Below, piece by piece: positions 1 to 8,664 of a stretch of DNA of 64,000 nt. The notes beneath the pieces are model-generated. The model had not been told where the DNA came from, made no database searches, and saw only the letters and a list, made by a program, of their open reading frames with translations. Where the stretch lies: assembly GCF_030013905.1 (NCBI RefSeq), contig NZ_CP124862.1, forward strand, positions 3,909,051 to 3,973,050, given 5' to 3'. The position numbers and the translations under genes are program-made. The stretch comes from Petroclostridium sp. X23 (GTDB lineage Bacteria; Bacillota; Clostridia; SK-Y3). Position 1 is the first letter of the stretch; each line of letters starts with the position of its first letter.

Positions 1-219
1 GCGTGCGGACTGATGCTCTCTTTGATTATTCACTGGAATGTTGATCTGGGCGAAACAGGACAACGTGTCGGATTGCAGCCTGGCAGAGAAGTGGCGCAAA
101 CTCCGGATATGGTGGACAATCTGATTGAAAGTCAAGATGAGGGCAAAATGTATGAAAAGATGGGTACGGTATACAAAGACCCTGCTACCGGAAAGCTGTT
201 TATGCTGACCGACAAGTAA
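1..219 (+). CDS. 3' end of an unidentified protein gene
   Basis: The frame is open from the first base of the window to a TAA at 217-219, giving the last 72 residues of a protein. An internal ATG at 13 has no ribosome binding site before it, so the gene very probably starts outside the window. The visible part begins with a hydrophobic stretch and ends in a polar tail with a YKDPATGKLFML segment. I do not recognise the family. It lies 33 bases before the ECF S-component gene, in the same direction and with the same GC-rich composition, so it is probably the upstream member of that transporter operon. Confidence 0.5.
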   Translation, partial: ACGLMLSLIIHWNVDLGETGQRVGLQPGREVAQTPDMVDNLIESQDEGKMYEKMGTVYKDPATGKLFMLTDK

Positions 220-252
220 CGGTATCATTTTCTGAAAGAGGGATAAAGGCAT

Positions 253-822
253 ATGAGTATTTGGCGAAAATTTTTGAACAGGTTTTCTGTTTATGATCTG
301 CTGATAATAGCCATGCTTTCTGCGGCGGGGATCGTCTGCAAACCCATCATTACGCCTTTAAGCCACATCCTTTTAGGGGCGTTCCCCATACCGCCCGGGG
401 CAGTTACCGGAGGCTTATACATGGTTTGGCTTGTCCTGGGGTTCGGCATAACGGGCAAAAGAGGCACCATGACCTTGATAGGCCTGGTGCAGGGCATTGT
501 GGTCATGGCGACCGGCATGGTGGGCTCCCAGGGGGTAATGAGCCTGCTGAGTTATACGATGCCGGGTATTGCGGCAGATTTGGGGCTGCTGATTGCCGGC
601 CACCGGGTCTGCTGTCTGCCCTGCGCCTTTGCGGCAGGGATGCTGTGCAATATTACGGGTACCGCAATGGTGAATTTTGTGAACTACCGGCTGCCTGTAT
701 TTCCGCTGGTGCTGAGCCTCAGTATTGCGGCTTTATCCGGCGGGCTGGGGGGAGTTATTGGCTTTGAGATCCTACAGCAGATATTTAAATTTAAAAAACA
801 GGATTGGAATACCTATGAATGA
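253..822 (+). CDS. ECF transporter S component (substrate-binding membrane subunit)
   Basis: This is a 189-residue, almost entirely hydrophobic protein with about five or six membrane segments and many Gly and Pro residues, the usual size and look of an energy-coupling-factor S component. It would sit in the membrane and bind a vitamin or metal. The assignment rests mainly on context: two ABC ATPases and an EcfT-like protein follow with overlapping ends. An AAAGG-type ribosome binding site precedes the ATG at 253. The stop overlaps the next start by eight bases. The substrate cannot be read from the sequence. The gene is GC-rich compared with the bulk of the window. Confidence 0.75.
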   Translation: MSIWRKFLNRFSVYDLLIIAMLSAAGIVCKPIITPLSHILLGAFPIPPGAVTGGLYMVWLVLGFGITGKRGTMTLIGLVQGIVVMATGMVGSQGVMSLLSYTMPGIAADLGLLIAGHRVCCLPCAFAAGMLCNITGTAMVNFVNYRLPVFPLVLSLSIAALSGGLGGVIGFEILQQIFKFKKQDWNTYE

Positions 823-1606
823 TAAAAAGGCTGTTAAAGCTGTAGAGGTCAAAAAGCTTACTTATCAATACCGCCCCGGCGGGCCGCTTGCCTTGAAGGA
901 TATCGATTTCAGGATGAACCGGGGAGAAATGGCAGCGGTTGCCGGTTTAAGCGGCTGCGGGAAAAGCACTCTCTGTATGTGCCTGAGCGGAGCCGCACGC
1001 TATAACCGTGATGGGATTATGACAGGGGAAATACTGCTGAACGGGAAGGACATATACCGGACGGGAACAACCGGTCACGCGCCGGAAGTAGGAATTGTCT
1101 TTCAGAATCCCGATACTCAGCTGTTCTCCTTTACGGTAGAAGATGAAATCGCCTTTGCCCCGGAAAACCTCTGCCTGCCGCCGGACTGCATACGGGAGAG
1201 GGTAGAGGATGTTTTAAATCTTCTGGGCATTGCGCATTTAAGGGAAGAACATCCCTGCCATCTTTCAGGTGGTGAGAAGAGCCTGGTGGCTTTGGGGGCG
1301 GTATTGGCCCTCGACCCTCCTGTACTGGTGCTGGACGAGGTCATGTGCCGGTTGGATACGGCTGGTAAAAAGAGAGTGAAGGATGTTTTAAGAAAGCTTC
1401 GTGACAGGGGTAAAACGATTATTGCCGTTGAGCACAATATGGATGATATTGCTTTTGCCGACCGCATTATAGTGATGGGGGAAGGAAAGCTGCTTTGCTC
1501 CGGCACGATACAAGACTGTAGGAGGACAATCAATGCCATTTATAGAGCTGAGCCGGGTAAGCTTCTTTTATCTCCGGAAAACAAAGTCGGCCTTATCGGA
1601 GATTAA
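815..1606 (+). CDS. ECF transporter ATPase 1 (EcfA-like)
   Basis: This is an ABC ATPase of 263 residues that powers the ECF transporter from the cytoplasmic side. Visible motifs are Walker A GLSGCGKST (44-52), Q-loop FQNPDTQLF (Q97), signature LSGGEK (about 150), Walker B LVLDE (D174, E175) and the switch His in EHNMDD (about 207). The residue after the catalytic Glu is Val where Pro is usual. The start at 815 overlaps the S-component stop by eight bases, the tight spacing expected of translational coupling; longer upstream starts lie inside the S gene. The 3' end overlaps the next ATPase by 74 bases, which is unusually long. The two ATPases should form a heterodimer. Confidence 0.85.
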   Translation: MNDKKAVKAVEVKKLTYQYRPGGPLALKDIDFRMNRGEMAAVAGLSGCGKSTLCMCLSGAARYNRDGIMTGEILLNGKDIYRTGTTGHAPEVGIVFQNPDTQLFSFTVEDEIAFAPENLCLPPDCIRERVEDVLNLLGIAHLREEHPCHLSGGEKSLVALGAVLALDPPVLVLDEVMCRLDTAGKKRVKDVLRKLRDRGKTIIAVEHNMDDIAFADRIIVMGEGKLLCSGTIQDCRRTINAIYRAEPGKLLLSPENKVGLIGD

Positions 1607-2225
1607 CCTGGTTTTTGAGAAGGATCAAATAACGGCTGTTGTCGGGCCTAACGGCAGCGGCAAGACCACTTTAACCAAGTTGATGACAGGGGTTTTAAAG
1701 CCCGAGGAGGGAGAAATCCGCATAGCAGGCCGGCCGATTGGGGAATATTCACTGTCGGAGATCGGAGGGCGCGTCGGGTATGTTTTCCAGAATCCCGACA
1801 TGCAGCTATTTTGCAATACCGTAGAGGAAGAAATAGGCTTTGGCTTGAAGAATCGGGGCGGTGAGCCGGAATTTGTAAAGAGAAAAGTAGGGTTCTATCT
1901 GGATTATTTTGAATTGACGGCGTATAGAAATACTTTTCCGCTGCATTTGAGCCAGGGTGAAAAACAGCGTCTTGCCATTGCCGCCGTGCTGGCAAATGAG
2001 CCTGAGTTTCTGATTCTGGATGAGCCAACCGCAGGTTTGGATGCATGCCGTAAAAAAAATCTGGAGGACTGTTTGAAAAAGGCCGCACAGTTGGGAAGGG
2101 GCATGATTGTTGTCAGCCATGACGAGGATTTTATAGGCAGAATGGCGCAGCGGACCGTCGTTATGGAGAATGGACATATTTTATATGATATAAGGTGGAA
2201 AGGAAATACCGGACATGAAGATTGA
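1533..2225 (+). CDS. ECF transporter ATPase 2 (EcfA-like)
   Basis: This is the second ABC ATPase of the ECF module, 230 residues. It shows Walker A GPNGSGKT (38-45), Q-loop FQNPDMQLF (Q86), signature LSQGEKQR (139-146), Walker B ILDEPTAGLD (about 161-170) and switch His196 in VSHDED. The start at 1533 lies inside the preceding ATPase gene but is backed by an AGGAGG site at 1520-1525 with seven bases of spacing, so the 74-base overlap is likely real. With ATPase 1 it forms the energising heterodimer that contacts the T component encoded next. Confidence 0.85.
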   Translation: MPFIELSRVSFFYLRKTKSALSEINLVFEKDQITAVVGPNGSGKTTLTKLMTGVLKPEEGEIRIAGRPIGEYSLSEIGGRVGYVFQNPDMQLFCNTVEEEIGFGLKNRGGEPEFVKRKVGFYLDYFELTAYRNTFPLHLSQGEKQRLAIAAVLANEPEFLILDEPTAGLDACRKKNLEDCLKKAAQLGRGMIVVSHDEDFIGRMAQRTVVMENGHILYDIRWKGNTGHED

Positions 2226-2964
2226 TCCTCGCACTAAGATGGTGATGGCCGGCTGCATTTCTACGTTGGCCATGGTTTACGATACCCCCGGCCGGCTTTT
2301 ACTGCTGCTCGCGGCTACCATACTGCTGCTGATGATTTTTCGAATAAATCTCGGTGTCGTATGGAGTTATCTGAAGCCCTTCTTATATATGATGCTGGTT
2401 CTTTTTATCATACAGTGTGTATTTGTACGGGAGGGCCGCGTACTGCTGGCGGCAGGGCAGGTGCCCCTGATGACGGAAAAGGGTATGCTGACCGGGGCGG
2501 GAGTTGTCCTGCGCATTGTAGTACTGGTTGCTGCAGCGCTTTTGCTTTCTACATTCAGCTCCAGGGACTTTATACTGGGCCTTGTGCAGTGGAAGGTGCC
2601 GTATGAACTGGCATTTATGGTTTCCGGCGCCATCAGGTTTCTGCCCCTTTTCAGGGATGAAATGGTTAATGTGGTCACAGCAGTGCAATTAAGAGGAGTT
2701 GAGCTGAAGAAGGTTGCACTACGGAAAAGAATCGAGATGTGCCGATGCCTTTTGTTTCCGGTAGTTTACGGGACAATGCTTAAAGCCCAGCAGATGGCTG
2801 TAGCGATGGAAACACGGGGGTTCCGGATTTATCCGCGGCGCACCTGCATGAGACGACTGAAATTCTGCTTTGCCGATTATGCGGTGATGTTTCTTTCCGC
2901 AGCAGCAACCCTGACACTGATGGTGATGAAATTCAATGGGATTGGGGAATGGATGAATGGTTAA
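2215..2964 (+). CDS. ECF transporter T component (EcfT-like)
   Basis: This 249-residue membrane protein has four to six hydrophobic segments in the first half and around 225-240. EcfT proteins carry two short Ala/Arg-Gly coupling motifs that touch the ATPases; here QLRGVE and METRGFR are good matches in the cytoplasmic part. It joins the S subunit to the ATPase pair. The start overlaps the ATPase 2 stop by 11 bases and the 3' end overlaps the next gene by eight bases, so all five cassette genes form one transcriptional unit. Confidence 0.85.
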   Translation: MKIDPRTKMVMAGCISTLAMVYDTPGRLLLLLAATILLLMIFRINLGVVWSYLKPFLYMMLVLFIIQCVFVREGRVLLAAGQVPLMTEKGMLTGAGVVLRIVVLVAAALLLSTFSSRDFILGLVQWKVPYELAFMVSGAIRFLPLFRDEMVNVVTAVQLRGVELKKVALRKRIEMCRCLLFPVVYGTMLKAQQMAVAMETRGFRIYPRRTCMRRLKFCFADYAVMFLSAAATLTLMVMKFNGIGEWMNG

Positions 2965-4399
2965 AAAGGAGAAAAGTAATGTATGGAAATTTCTTTGTTT
3001 TATTTCACAAGCAATAAGGAGAAAGCAACTTAAACCAAGATTGTTGAGAAACGGTGCTTTGATGATGGCAGTGGTGATGCTGGCCGGCATGCTTTGTATT
3101 ACCGGTTCGGTCAGGGTAAGCGCCGTATGCGGCAGTACCGGAATACCGTCCGATACGCTGACCATAAAGGTGGGGTATTTCGGTGGTCCCTATTATACAA
3201 AGAAGGTCTATACGCTTAACGATTTTGATAAGCTGCCGCAGGTTGAACAGGCGTATACTTTTATTGACAATATGCCTGCGATATGCATCGATGCGGCTAA
3301 AGGAGTCAGGCTTTCCGATCTGATGGAGGATGCGGGCATCGATGTTAATTCTATTCAAAAGTTTTATTTTTATGCCACCGATATAAAACAAGGTTGGTAT
3401 GAATGTTTTGACAAGGCTGATCTGCTGGATACACCCCGCTATTATTATCCGAACCTTGCGTCCCACTGGGATTATGACACACAATCTGCCCTGCCCGAGG
3501 CAGAAGAGGGGGCGGTTAGGGTGGATACAATCATGGCATATAAGGACAACTGGCAGAGATATGCCGATGAACCTGATTTCAGTACTTATGATACTTCCAC
3601 AAGGTTCAGGCTGCTTTTGGGACAAGTCGATTTGGTTGAGCATAACGCCGCAACATCTGCCAAATGGGTGCATTCCATCGAAGTGATGCTTGGAGGCATG
3701 CCGCCTACCAAAGTTACGCTTGACCAGAATATCGTCGATATCAAGGTTGGAAGCACATTTCAGCTGAAGGCTGCCGTATACCCGGATAAAGCGACGGACA
3801 AGGGTGTGAACTGGAGCAGCAGTGATCCCGCTGTGGCTACGGTGGATGAAAACGGACTGGTGACGGTTGTAGGGCCGGGAACCGCTGTCATCACTGCGAG
3901 TACGGTAGTGGGAAACATTACCTCCACCTGTGTTGTAAACGGTGGTTCCCAGGGTGCCGAAGCCGACGGTACTGCTGCTGCAGGAACAACCGAACAGAAA
4001 GCAGAAATAACTGATATTTCTGCCGGAGCAAAAGAGCAAAAAGAAGAAACACCGGATGCTTCTGCCGAAACAAAAGAGCAAGAAGAAATACCGGATACTT
4101 CTGCTGAAAAAAATGAGCAAAATAATCAGCAGTATTTGGTAGAAAAAGAGGCTGCAGACACAAAAAAAACAGAAAATAGTGTTGAAGAGGCAAACGTGTT
4201 AGGTGTCAGTACTTCCGTAGAAGAGGCAGCCAGCCAGCCCTGGCGTGTATTGGAAATGTCGCCGGATGCCGTACCCCTGCAGCAGAAGAAGCAAAAGGGC
4301 CTGGATGTGTATACGGTATTGATTTTTGCTGTTTTGTTTCTATCGGGAGCATTAAAAAAATATTCTGAATATAAGAAGTATTTGAAAGGGAAGCTTTAA
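2957..4399 (+). CDS. Membrane-anchored Ig-like (Big_2) protein with a molybdopterin-binding-fold-like domain
   Basis: The protein has 480 residues. Residues 1-30 are basic, 32-56 form a signal anchor, about 65-245 resemble the SUOX-type oxidoreductase fold seen in secreted Firmicute proteins (segment GVRLSDLMEDAGID), and about 253-330 are a bacterial Ig-like domain (VTLDQNIVDIKVGSTFQLKA, WSSSDPAVATVDENG). A Glu/Lys/Thr-rich linker with repeats of the type TSAEKNEQ / ASAETKEQ runs to about 410, and a second hydrophobic segment lies at about 452-470. It is probably exposed outside the cell. Overlap with the T-component gene puts it in the transporter operon, suggesting a role in capturing the substrate. 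That role is inference, and the SUOX resemblance is weak. Confidence 0.7.
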   Translation: MVKKEKSNVWKFLCFISQAIRRKQLKPRLLRNGALMMAVVMLAGMLCITGSVRVSAVCGSTGIPSDTLTIKVGYFGGPYYTKKVYTLNDFDKLPQVEQAYTFIDNMPAICIDAAKGVRLSDLMEDAGIDVNSIQKFYFYATDIKQGWYECFDKADLLDTPRYYYPNLASHWDYDTQSALPEAEEGAVRVDTIMAYKDNWQRYADEPDFSTYDTSTRFRLLLGQVDLVEHNAATSAKWVHSIEVMLGGMPPTKVTLDQNIVDIKVGSTFQLKAAVYPDKATDKGVNWSSSDPAVATVDENGLVTVVGPGTAVITASTVVGNITSTCVVNGGSQGAEADGTAAAGTTEQKAEITDISAGAKEQKEETPDASAETKEQEEIPDTSAEKNEQNNQQYLVEKEAADTKKTENSVEEANVLGVSTSVEEAASQPWRVLEMSPDAVPLQQKKQKGLDVYTVLIFAVLFLSGALKKYSEYKKYLKGKL

Positions 4400-4441
4400 T
4401 ACGATAATGCAATTCGTACTCTATAAAGATCTTTCCCATGC

Positions 4442-4472
4442 GAATAATTATAATTATATTAAGCACATAATA
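4442..4472 (+). promoter_or_regulatory. Candidate forespore sigma-G promoter of the first germination operon
   Basis: GAATA at 4442-4446 and CATAATA at 4466-4472 resemble the -35 and -10 elements of sigma-G promoters, with a 19-base spacer where about 18 is usual. Germination receptor operons are known to be transcribed by sigma G in the forespore. The match sits about 25 bases before the AGGAGG site. In such AT-rich DNA a chance match is possible. Confidence 0.35.
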
Positions 4473-4509
4473 GACCTATAATTAGTTGCCATAAAGGAGG
4501 TTCTATTAT

Positions 4510-6096
4510 ATCAACTCCATTAAATATTACCGTAAAAAAAAGAAAAGTAAAAATATAGAACAGGATCAGAAATGTAAAGAAGAATTTTCAAAACAGATAA
4601 ATCTTTCCTTAGATTTAGCTTCTAATCTTGAAATGCTAAGAAAGAAAATGGGTTTTGCCAGCGACTTAATAGTCAGAGAATTTACTTTTGCCCCGGATAT
4701 CAATATAAAAGCAGCTGTCATTTTGATTAAAGGGTTGGCTGAGAGAAAACTTATTAACGCACAAGTTATAGGAGCATTGATGTCAAATGACAAGCTTAAT
4801 AATGCTAAAAATCATACTGCGTTTTTTCAAATGATAGAAGAGTATGGCATACCAAGTACTTATGTAACTGAAGAATCTGATGTTAATAATATATTAGATC
4901 AATTGATTGATGGAAATACTATACTCTTGATAGACAAAGTAGACAAAGTACTTATAGTGGGAAGTGCAGGATGGAAGGATAGAGAAGTTTCCGAACCGGC
5001 TGCCGAAAATGTGGTAAGAGGTCCGAAAGATGGTTTTACAGAAAATATTGAAGACAATACTGCTCGAATAAGGCGTCGTATCAAAAGCCCTGATCTAAGG
5101 ATGGAACTATTGATAATAGGCACAAGGACGAAAACAAAGGTATTGATAGTTTATCTTGAAGGTGTAGCAAGGGAAGACTTAGTAAGTGAAGTTAGAAATC
5201 GGCTGGGAAGGATTGAAATTGACAGCATACTTGAAAGCGGCTATATAGAAGAGTTAATAGAAGATGACCCGTTCTCCCCTTTTCCACAGTTGGAGCATAC
5301 CGAACGCCCTGATAAGGTTTGTGCATCGATATTGGAGGGACGGGTGGCCATCCTTGTAGACACAACTCCTCATGTTTTGATAGTTCCAACGATTTTTTTT
5401 CAGTTCATCCAGTCATCGGATGATTATTACGAACGTTTCATGATTGGAACTTTGACAAGGTTTATTAGAGTTGTAGCTTTTTTTATTTCAATGACTCTTC
5501 CGGCAATATATATTGCTTTAACAAGTTTCCATCAGGAAATGATCCCTACTACTTTAGCCTTGTCAATTGCAGCTTCACGTGAGGGCGTACCTTTTCCCAG
5601 CATAGGAGAGGTGTTTATAATGGAAGCTACATTTGAAATTCTACGGGAAGCAGGTTTGCGCTTGCCTAAACAGGCAGGGCAGGCGGTAAGCATAGTGGGG
5701 GGTATTGTGATAGGTCAGGCTGCAGTTCAGGCGGGAATTGTTTCTCAGGCTATGGTCATTGTGGTGGCCTTGACGGGGATTAGTTCTTTTGCTATTCCGG
5801 CTTTTAATGCGGCAGCCTCAGGGCGTCTCATACGATTCCCCTTGATGCTGATGGCTTCCATACTCGGTTTACCCGGCATTCTGGCAGGACTAAGCATAAT
5901 CATTATTCATTTAAACAGCTTGCGTTCTTTTGGGGTAAACTACATGGAGCCTTTTGTATCAGCAAGGAAAAATGAATTTAAAGATATTTTGATTAGGTCT
6001 CCGCGGTGGGCGATGAATCGGCTTCCCGGGTATATCGCCCGTAAAGGATTTAGAAGAGTGAAACCGAACATGAAACCGGGACCTCAAAAAGATTAA
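4510..6096 (+). CDS. gerKA: Spore germination receptor subunit A (GerA/GerKA family)
   Basis: This is the A subunit of a nutrient germinant receptor in the spore inner membrane. Family landmarks are SDLIVREF near the start, PFPQLEHTERPDK in the middle, FHQEMIPT between membrane segments, and four to five C-terminal membrane segments. The first in-frame ATG is at 4633, but the conserved N-terminal part (SLDLASNLEMLRKK) begins upstream of it and the frame is open from 4495. A perfect AGGAGG lies at 4495-4500 with no ATG, GTG or TTG in frame behind it; ATC at 4510 is the first possible unusual start, which would give about 528 residues, normal for the family. The start is therefore uncertain. 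The gene is followed by gerKC and gerKB. Confidence 0.85.
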   Translation: MNSIKYYRKKKKSKNIEQDQKCKEEFSKQINLSLDLASNLEMLRKKMGFASDLIVREFTFAPDINIKAAVILIKGLAERKLINAQVIGALMSNDKLNNAKNHTAFFQMIEEYGIPSTYVTEESDVNNILDQLIDGNTILLIDKVDKVLIVGSAGWKDREVSEPAAENVVRGPKDGFTENIEDNTARIRRRIKSPDLRMELLIIGTRTKTKVLIVYLEGVAREDLVSEVRNRLGRIEIDSILESGYIEELIEDDPFSPFPQLEHTERPDKVCASILEGRVAILVDTTPHVLIVPTIFFQFIQSSDDYYERFMIGTLTRFIRVVAFFISMTLPAIYIALTSFHQEMIPTTLALSIAASREGVPFPSIGEVFIMEATFEILREAGLRLPKQAGQAVSIVGGIVIGQAAVQAGIVSQAMVIVVALTGISSFAIPAFNAAASGRLIRFPLMLMASILGLPGILAGLSIIIIHLNSLRSFGVNYMEPFVSARKNEFKDILIRSPRWAMNRLPGYIARKGFRRVKPNMKPGPQKD

Positions 6097-6129
6097 ATAA
6101 TCGGTTTTAAATAAAAAGGAGAGGGTTAT

Positions 6130-7305
6130 ATGAGAAAAATAGCGGTTATATTAATTCTTATACCTTCACTTTGGCTAACCGGCTGCTGGAATTCCAGGGA
6201 AATCAATGAGCTTGGTTTTGTACTAAGTATTGGCCTGGATAAGGCTGGTGACGGATTTAAGGTAACGGCGCAAATAGCAAGTCCGGATACTTTCAGCAAA
6301 ACGCCCTCGGGTTCTGCGAGCACCCAAAAGGACAAAAAACCTTTCTGGATTGTGTCCAGCACCGGCAAGACGATTTTTGAAGCAATACGGAATATGGCTT
6401 CCATATCCTCTCGCCGTATCTTTTGGGCTCATATAAAGGTGATCGTTATAAGTGAGGAGCTGGCAAAAAGCAATACCCTTGAGATATTTGACTTCTTCAC
6501 CCGAAATCCTGAGCTGCGTTTGAGGACCTTAGTTGCGGTTACACCGGACGAGGCAGGAAAGGTTATTGACGTTGTACCGGAGATGGAAAAAGATCCGGCT
6601 ATTTATCTGGAAAATATAATTAATAATAAGAATTTAACCGGAAAGTCTTATGGTATAATGCTCAAAGATTTTCTTGAAGACTATCTTGATCCGAATGTAG
6701 GCCCGGTAACTTCAAGAGTAATTCTTGATAAATCAGAATCAAGGCCTGTTCTAAAAACAAGTGGTGCATATGTTTTTGACGAAAATAAAGTTTCAGCTTC
6801 ACTAAATGAAGAGCAGACAAGAGGTTTTCTATGGATTCAAAATGAAATGAATGGTTCTGTAATGGTTGTCAAAAGTCCGGATGATAATAAGCCTGTCACA
6901 TTGGAGATAAAAGGATCTAAATCATCCTATGAAAGTGATTTACAAAAGGATATTCCATATTTTTCAATTCGTGTTGATGTAACCGCCAATATTACAGAAC
7001 AAGGATGTCTTACCGATTTTAACGACATGCAGAAATTGAATCAGCTGTCAAAAATGCTGGAGACAGCCATTCGCGAGGATATACAATCTGCAATAACAAC
7101 TGCGAAGGACTTGAAGGTAGATTTCCTTGGCTTAAGCCGCATATTTCACAGACAACATAGGGAAGAATGGTATCAGGTATCTTCAGACTGGAATGAAATT
7201 TTTAAAGATACGGAGGTTACTATTATTGTAAAAGCCAATATCAATCATGTATCATTAGCAAAGCCACTGAAATCGGCAAAAATACAAAAGGAATATATCC
7301 GGTAA
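6130..7305 (+). CDS. gerKC: Spore germination receptor lipoprotein subunit C (GerKC, Ger(x)C family)
   Basis: The protein has 391 residues. A lipoprotein signal peptide ends in LTGC (Cys19), followed by WNSREINELGFVLSIGLDK, the typical start of Ger(x)C proteins. It would be lipid-anchored on the outer face of the inner spore membrane and is needed for receptor function. The conserved segment RRIFWAHIKVIVISEELA and the family's usual length are both present. An AGGAGAGGG site precedes the ATG. The gene follows subunit A by 33 bases and precedes subunit B by 15 bases, so the three form one operon. Confidence 0.92.
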   Translation: MRKIAVILILIPSLWLTGCWNSREINELGFVLSIGLDKAGDGFKVTAQIASPDTFSKTPSGSASTQKDKKPFWIVSSTGKTIFEAIRNMASISSRRIFWAHIKVIVISEELAKSNTLEIFDFFTRNPELRLRTLVAVTPDEAGKVIDVVPEMEKDPAIYLENIINNKNLTGKSYGIMLKDFLEDYLDPNVGPVTSRVILDKSESRPVLKTSGAYVFDENKVSASLNEEQTRGFLWIQNEMNGSVMVVKSPDDNKPVTLEIKGSKSSYESDLQKDIPYFSIRVDVTANITEQGCLTDFNDMQKLNQLSKMLETAIREDIQSAITTAKDLKVDFLGLSRIFHRQHREEWYQVSSDWNEIFKDTEVTIIVKANINHVSLAKPLKSAKIQKEYIR

Positions 7306-7320
7306 AGGAGTAGAAATAAT

Positions 7321-8430
7321 ATGAGTAAAGGAAAGGAACTTATTAATAGTAAGCAATTTAGAGATATTCTGATTTGTATGATGTGGCCTGCGACAATCAA
7401 TTACGGAAGCGGCATTTTAGCCAGAGAGATAGGTCGTGACATGTGGATATGCGGGATTATAAGCATATTCACCGTACTGCCGTTTATGATGATTTTTATC
7501 CGTATCGGACAAAATTTTCCGGGAAAAACAGTAGTAGAATACAGTACGGAGTTACTGGGGCGTGTATTGGGGAAAGTTTTGGGGATAGTGGTTGCAATAT
7601 ATTTTTTTCTCGTGGCTTCAAGTTCGACAACAATGTATATCCACCATCTTACCGGCTTTTTGCTGCCGGAAACCCCTTTTTTGGTGGTGAGTGCACTGCA
7701 TGTTTCCATCATATGCTTCATCGTATGGAAAGGATTTGAAGTGATTGCAAGAACAAGTGTTATTGCATTTGCGATGGCTATAATTTTTTACCTTCTGGTT
7801 TTTATGGCTTCTCTTTCTGAAATAAATATTGACAGGATTCTACCTGTTTTTGACTCAGGGGCTGTGTCCGTATTTATAGCGAGTGTAAATACCGATACAT
7901 TTATTGGTTTTTCCCCATTGCTTGCAGCAATGCTTCTGCCGATGGTTCGCGACCAAAAAAAAGCTTTTGGTGCAGCGTCCGCAGGCTTATTCATAGGAGG
8001 CTTTTTTTTTGTTTTCTATTTTATAGTTGAATTGATGGTTATGGGCCCTCAGGTGGTGGCAATGATGCGAATTGCAAGTATGGATTTTGTAAGATCTATT
8101 CAGATTACTAAATATCTACACCGTTTTGAATCATTTATGGTTGCCCTATGGTACTGGAGTATAATGATTCAAGCAGGAACGCTGGCGTTATGCTCTTTAG
8201 AGGGGTTTATGCAAACCACCGGAATAAAGAAAAAAACGCCGTTAATGATCATTATCTTCGGTTTAATGTTAATGATTTTTACATACTATATAGGTTTTAA
8301 TGACGTATTCTTCTTAAATATAAGAGAACATGTATGGAAAAACATTTCTATTCCAATTGATTTTGGGATACCATTACTACTTTTTTCTGTTTTAGGTGTA
8401 AAAAAAATATTTACAAATACTAAAAAGTAA
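7321..8430 (+). CDS. gerKB: Spore germination receptor permease subunit B (GerKB, GerAB family)
   Basis: This integral membrane protein of 369 residues has about ten hydrophobic segments and belongs to the GerAB branch of the amino acid/polyamine transporter superfamily. Subunit B is generally held to bind the germinant. The N-terminal region with ATINYGSGILAREIGRDMWICG and the Gly-rich segment near GFSPLLAAMLLPMVRD are typical. An AAAGGAG site lies before the ATG. It closes the A-C-B operon. The germinant cannot be predicted. Confidence 0.92.
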   Translation: MSKGKELINSKQFRDILICMMWPATINYGSGILAREIGRDMWICGIISIFTVLPFMMIFIRIGQNFPGKTVVEYSTELLGRVLGKVLGIVVAIYFFLVASSSTTMYIHHLTGFLLPETPFLVVSALHVSIICFIVWKGFEVIARTSVIAFAMAIIFYLLVFMASLSEINIDRILPVFDSGAVSVFIASVNTDTFIGFSPLLAAMLLPMVRDQKKAFGAASAGLFIGGFFFVFYFIVELMVMGPQVVAMMRIASMDFVRSIQITKYLHRFESFMVALWYWSIMIQAGTLALCSLEGFMQTTGIKKKTPLMIIIFGLMLMIFTYYIGFNDVFFLNIREHVWKNISIPIDFGIPLLLFSVLGVKKIFTNTKK

Positions 8431-8664
8431 ATATTATTATATTCAAACCTATTAATTTCAATTATCATATGACATTGGTCTGCCGTCCCTTTATTTTGTA
8501 ATGATGGCTTTTATATTAAATTGTGCAAAGTATAAATCTAAAGAATTTTATGAAATAGTTGTAAAAATATAAAAATAGTGATATTTTTAGAATTGTGAAG
8601 TTAAGTATTCAGTCAATGTAGACGATTACGGCTTAATGAAAAAAGTTTGAAGTGAGGGATAAAA

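Noticed and set aside
3005..4120. Long 371-codon frame on the minus strand
   Set aside because: It lies opposite the Ig-like protein gene, is Cys/Phe-rich and repetitive as expected of an antisense reading of Glu/Lys-rich repeats, and has no ribosome binding site.
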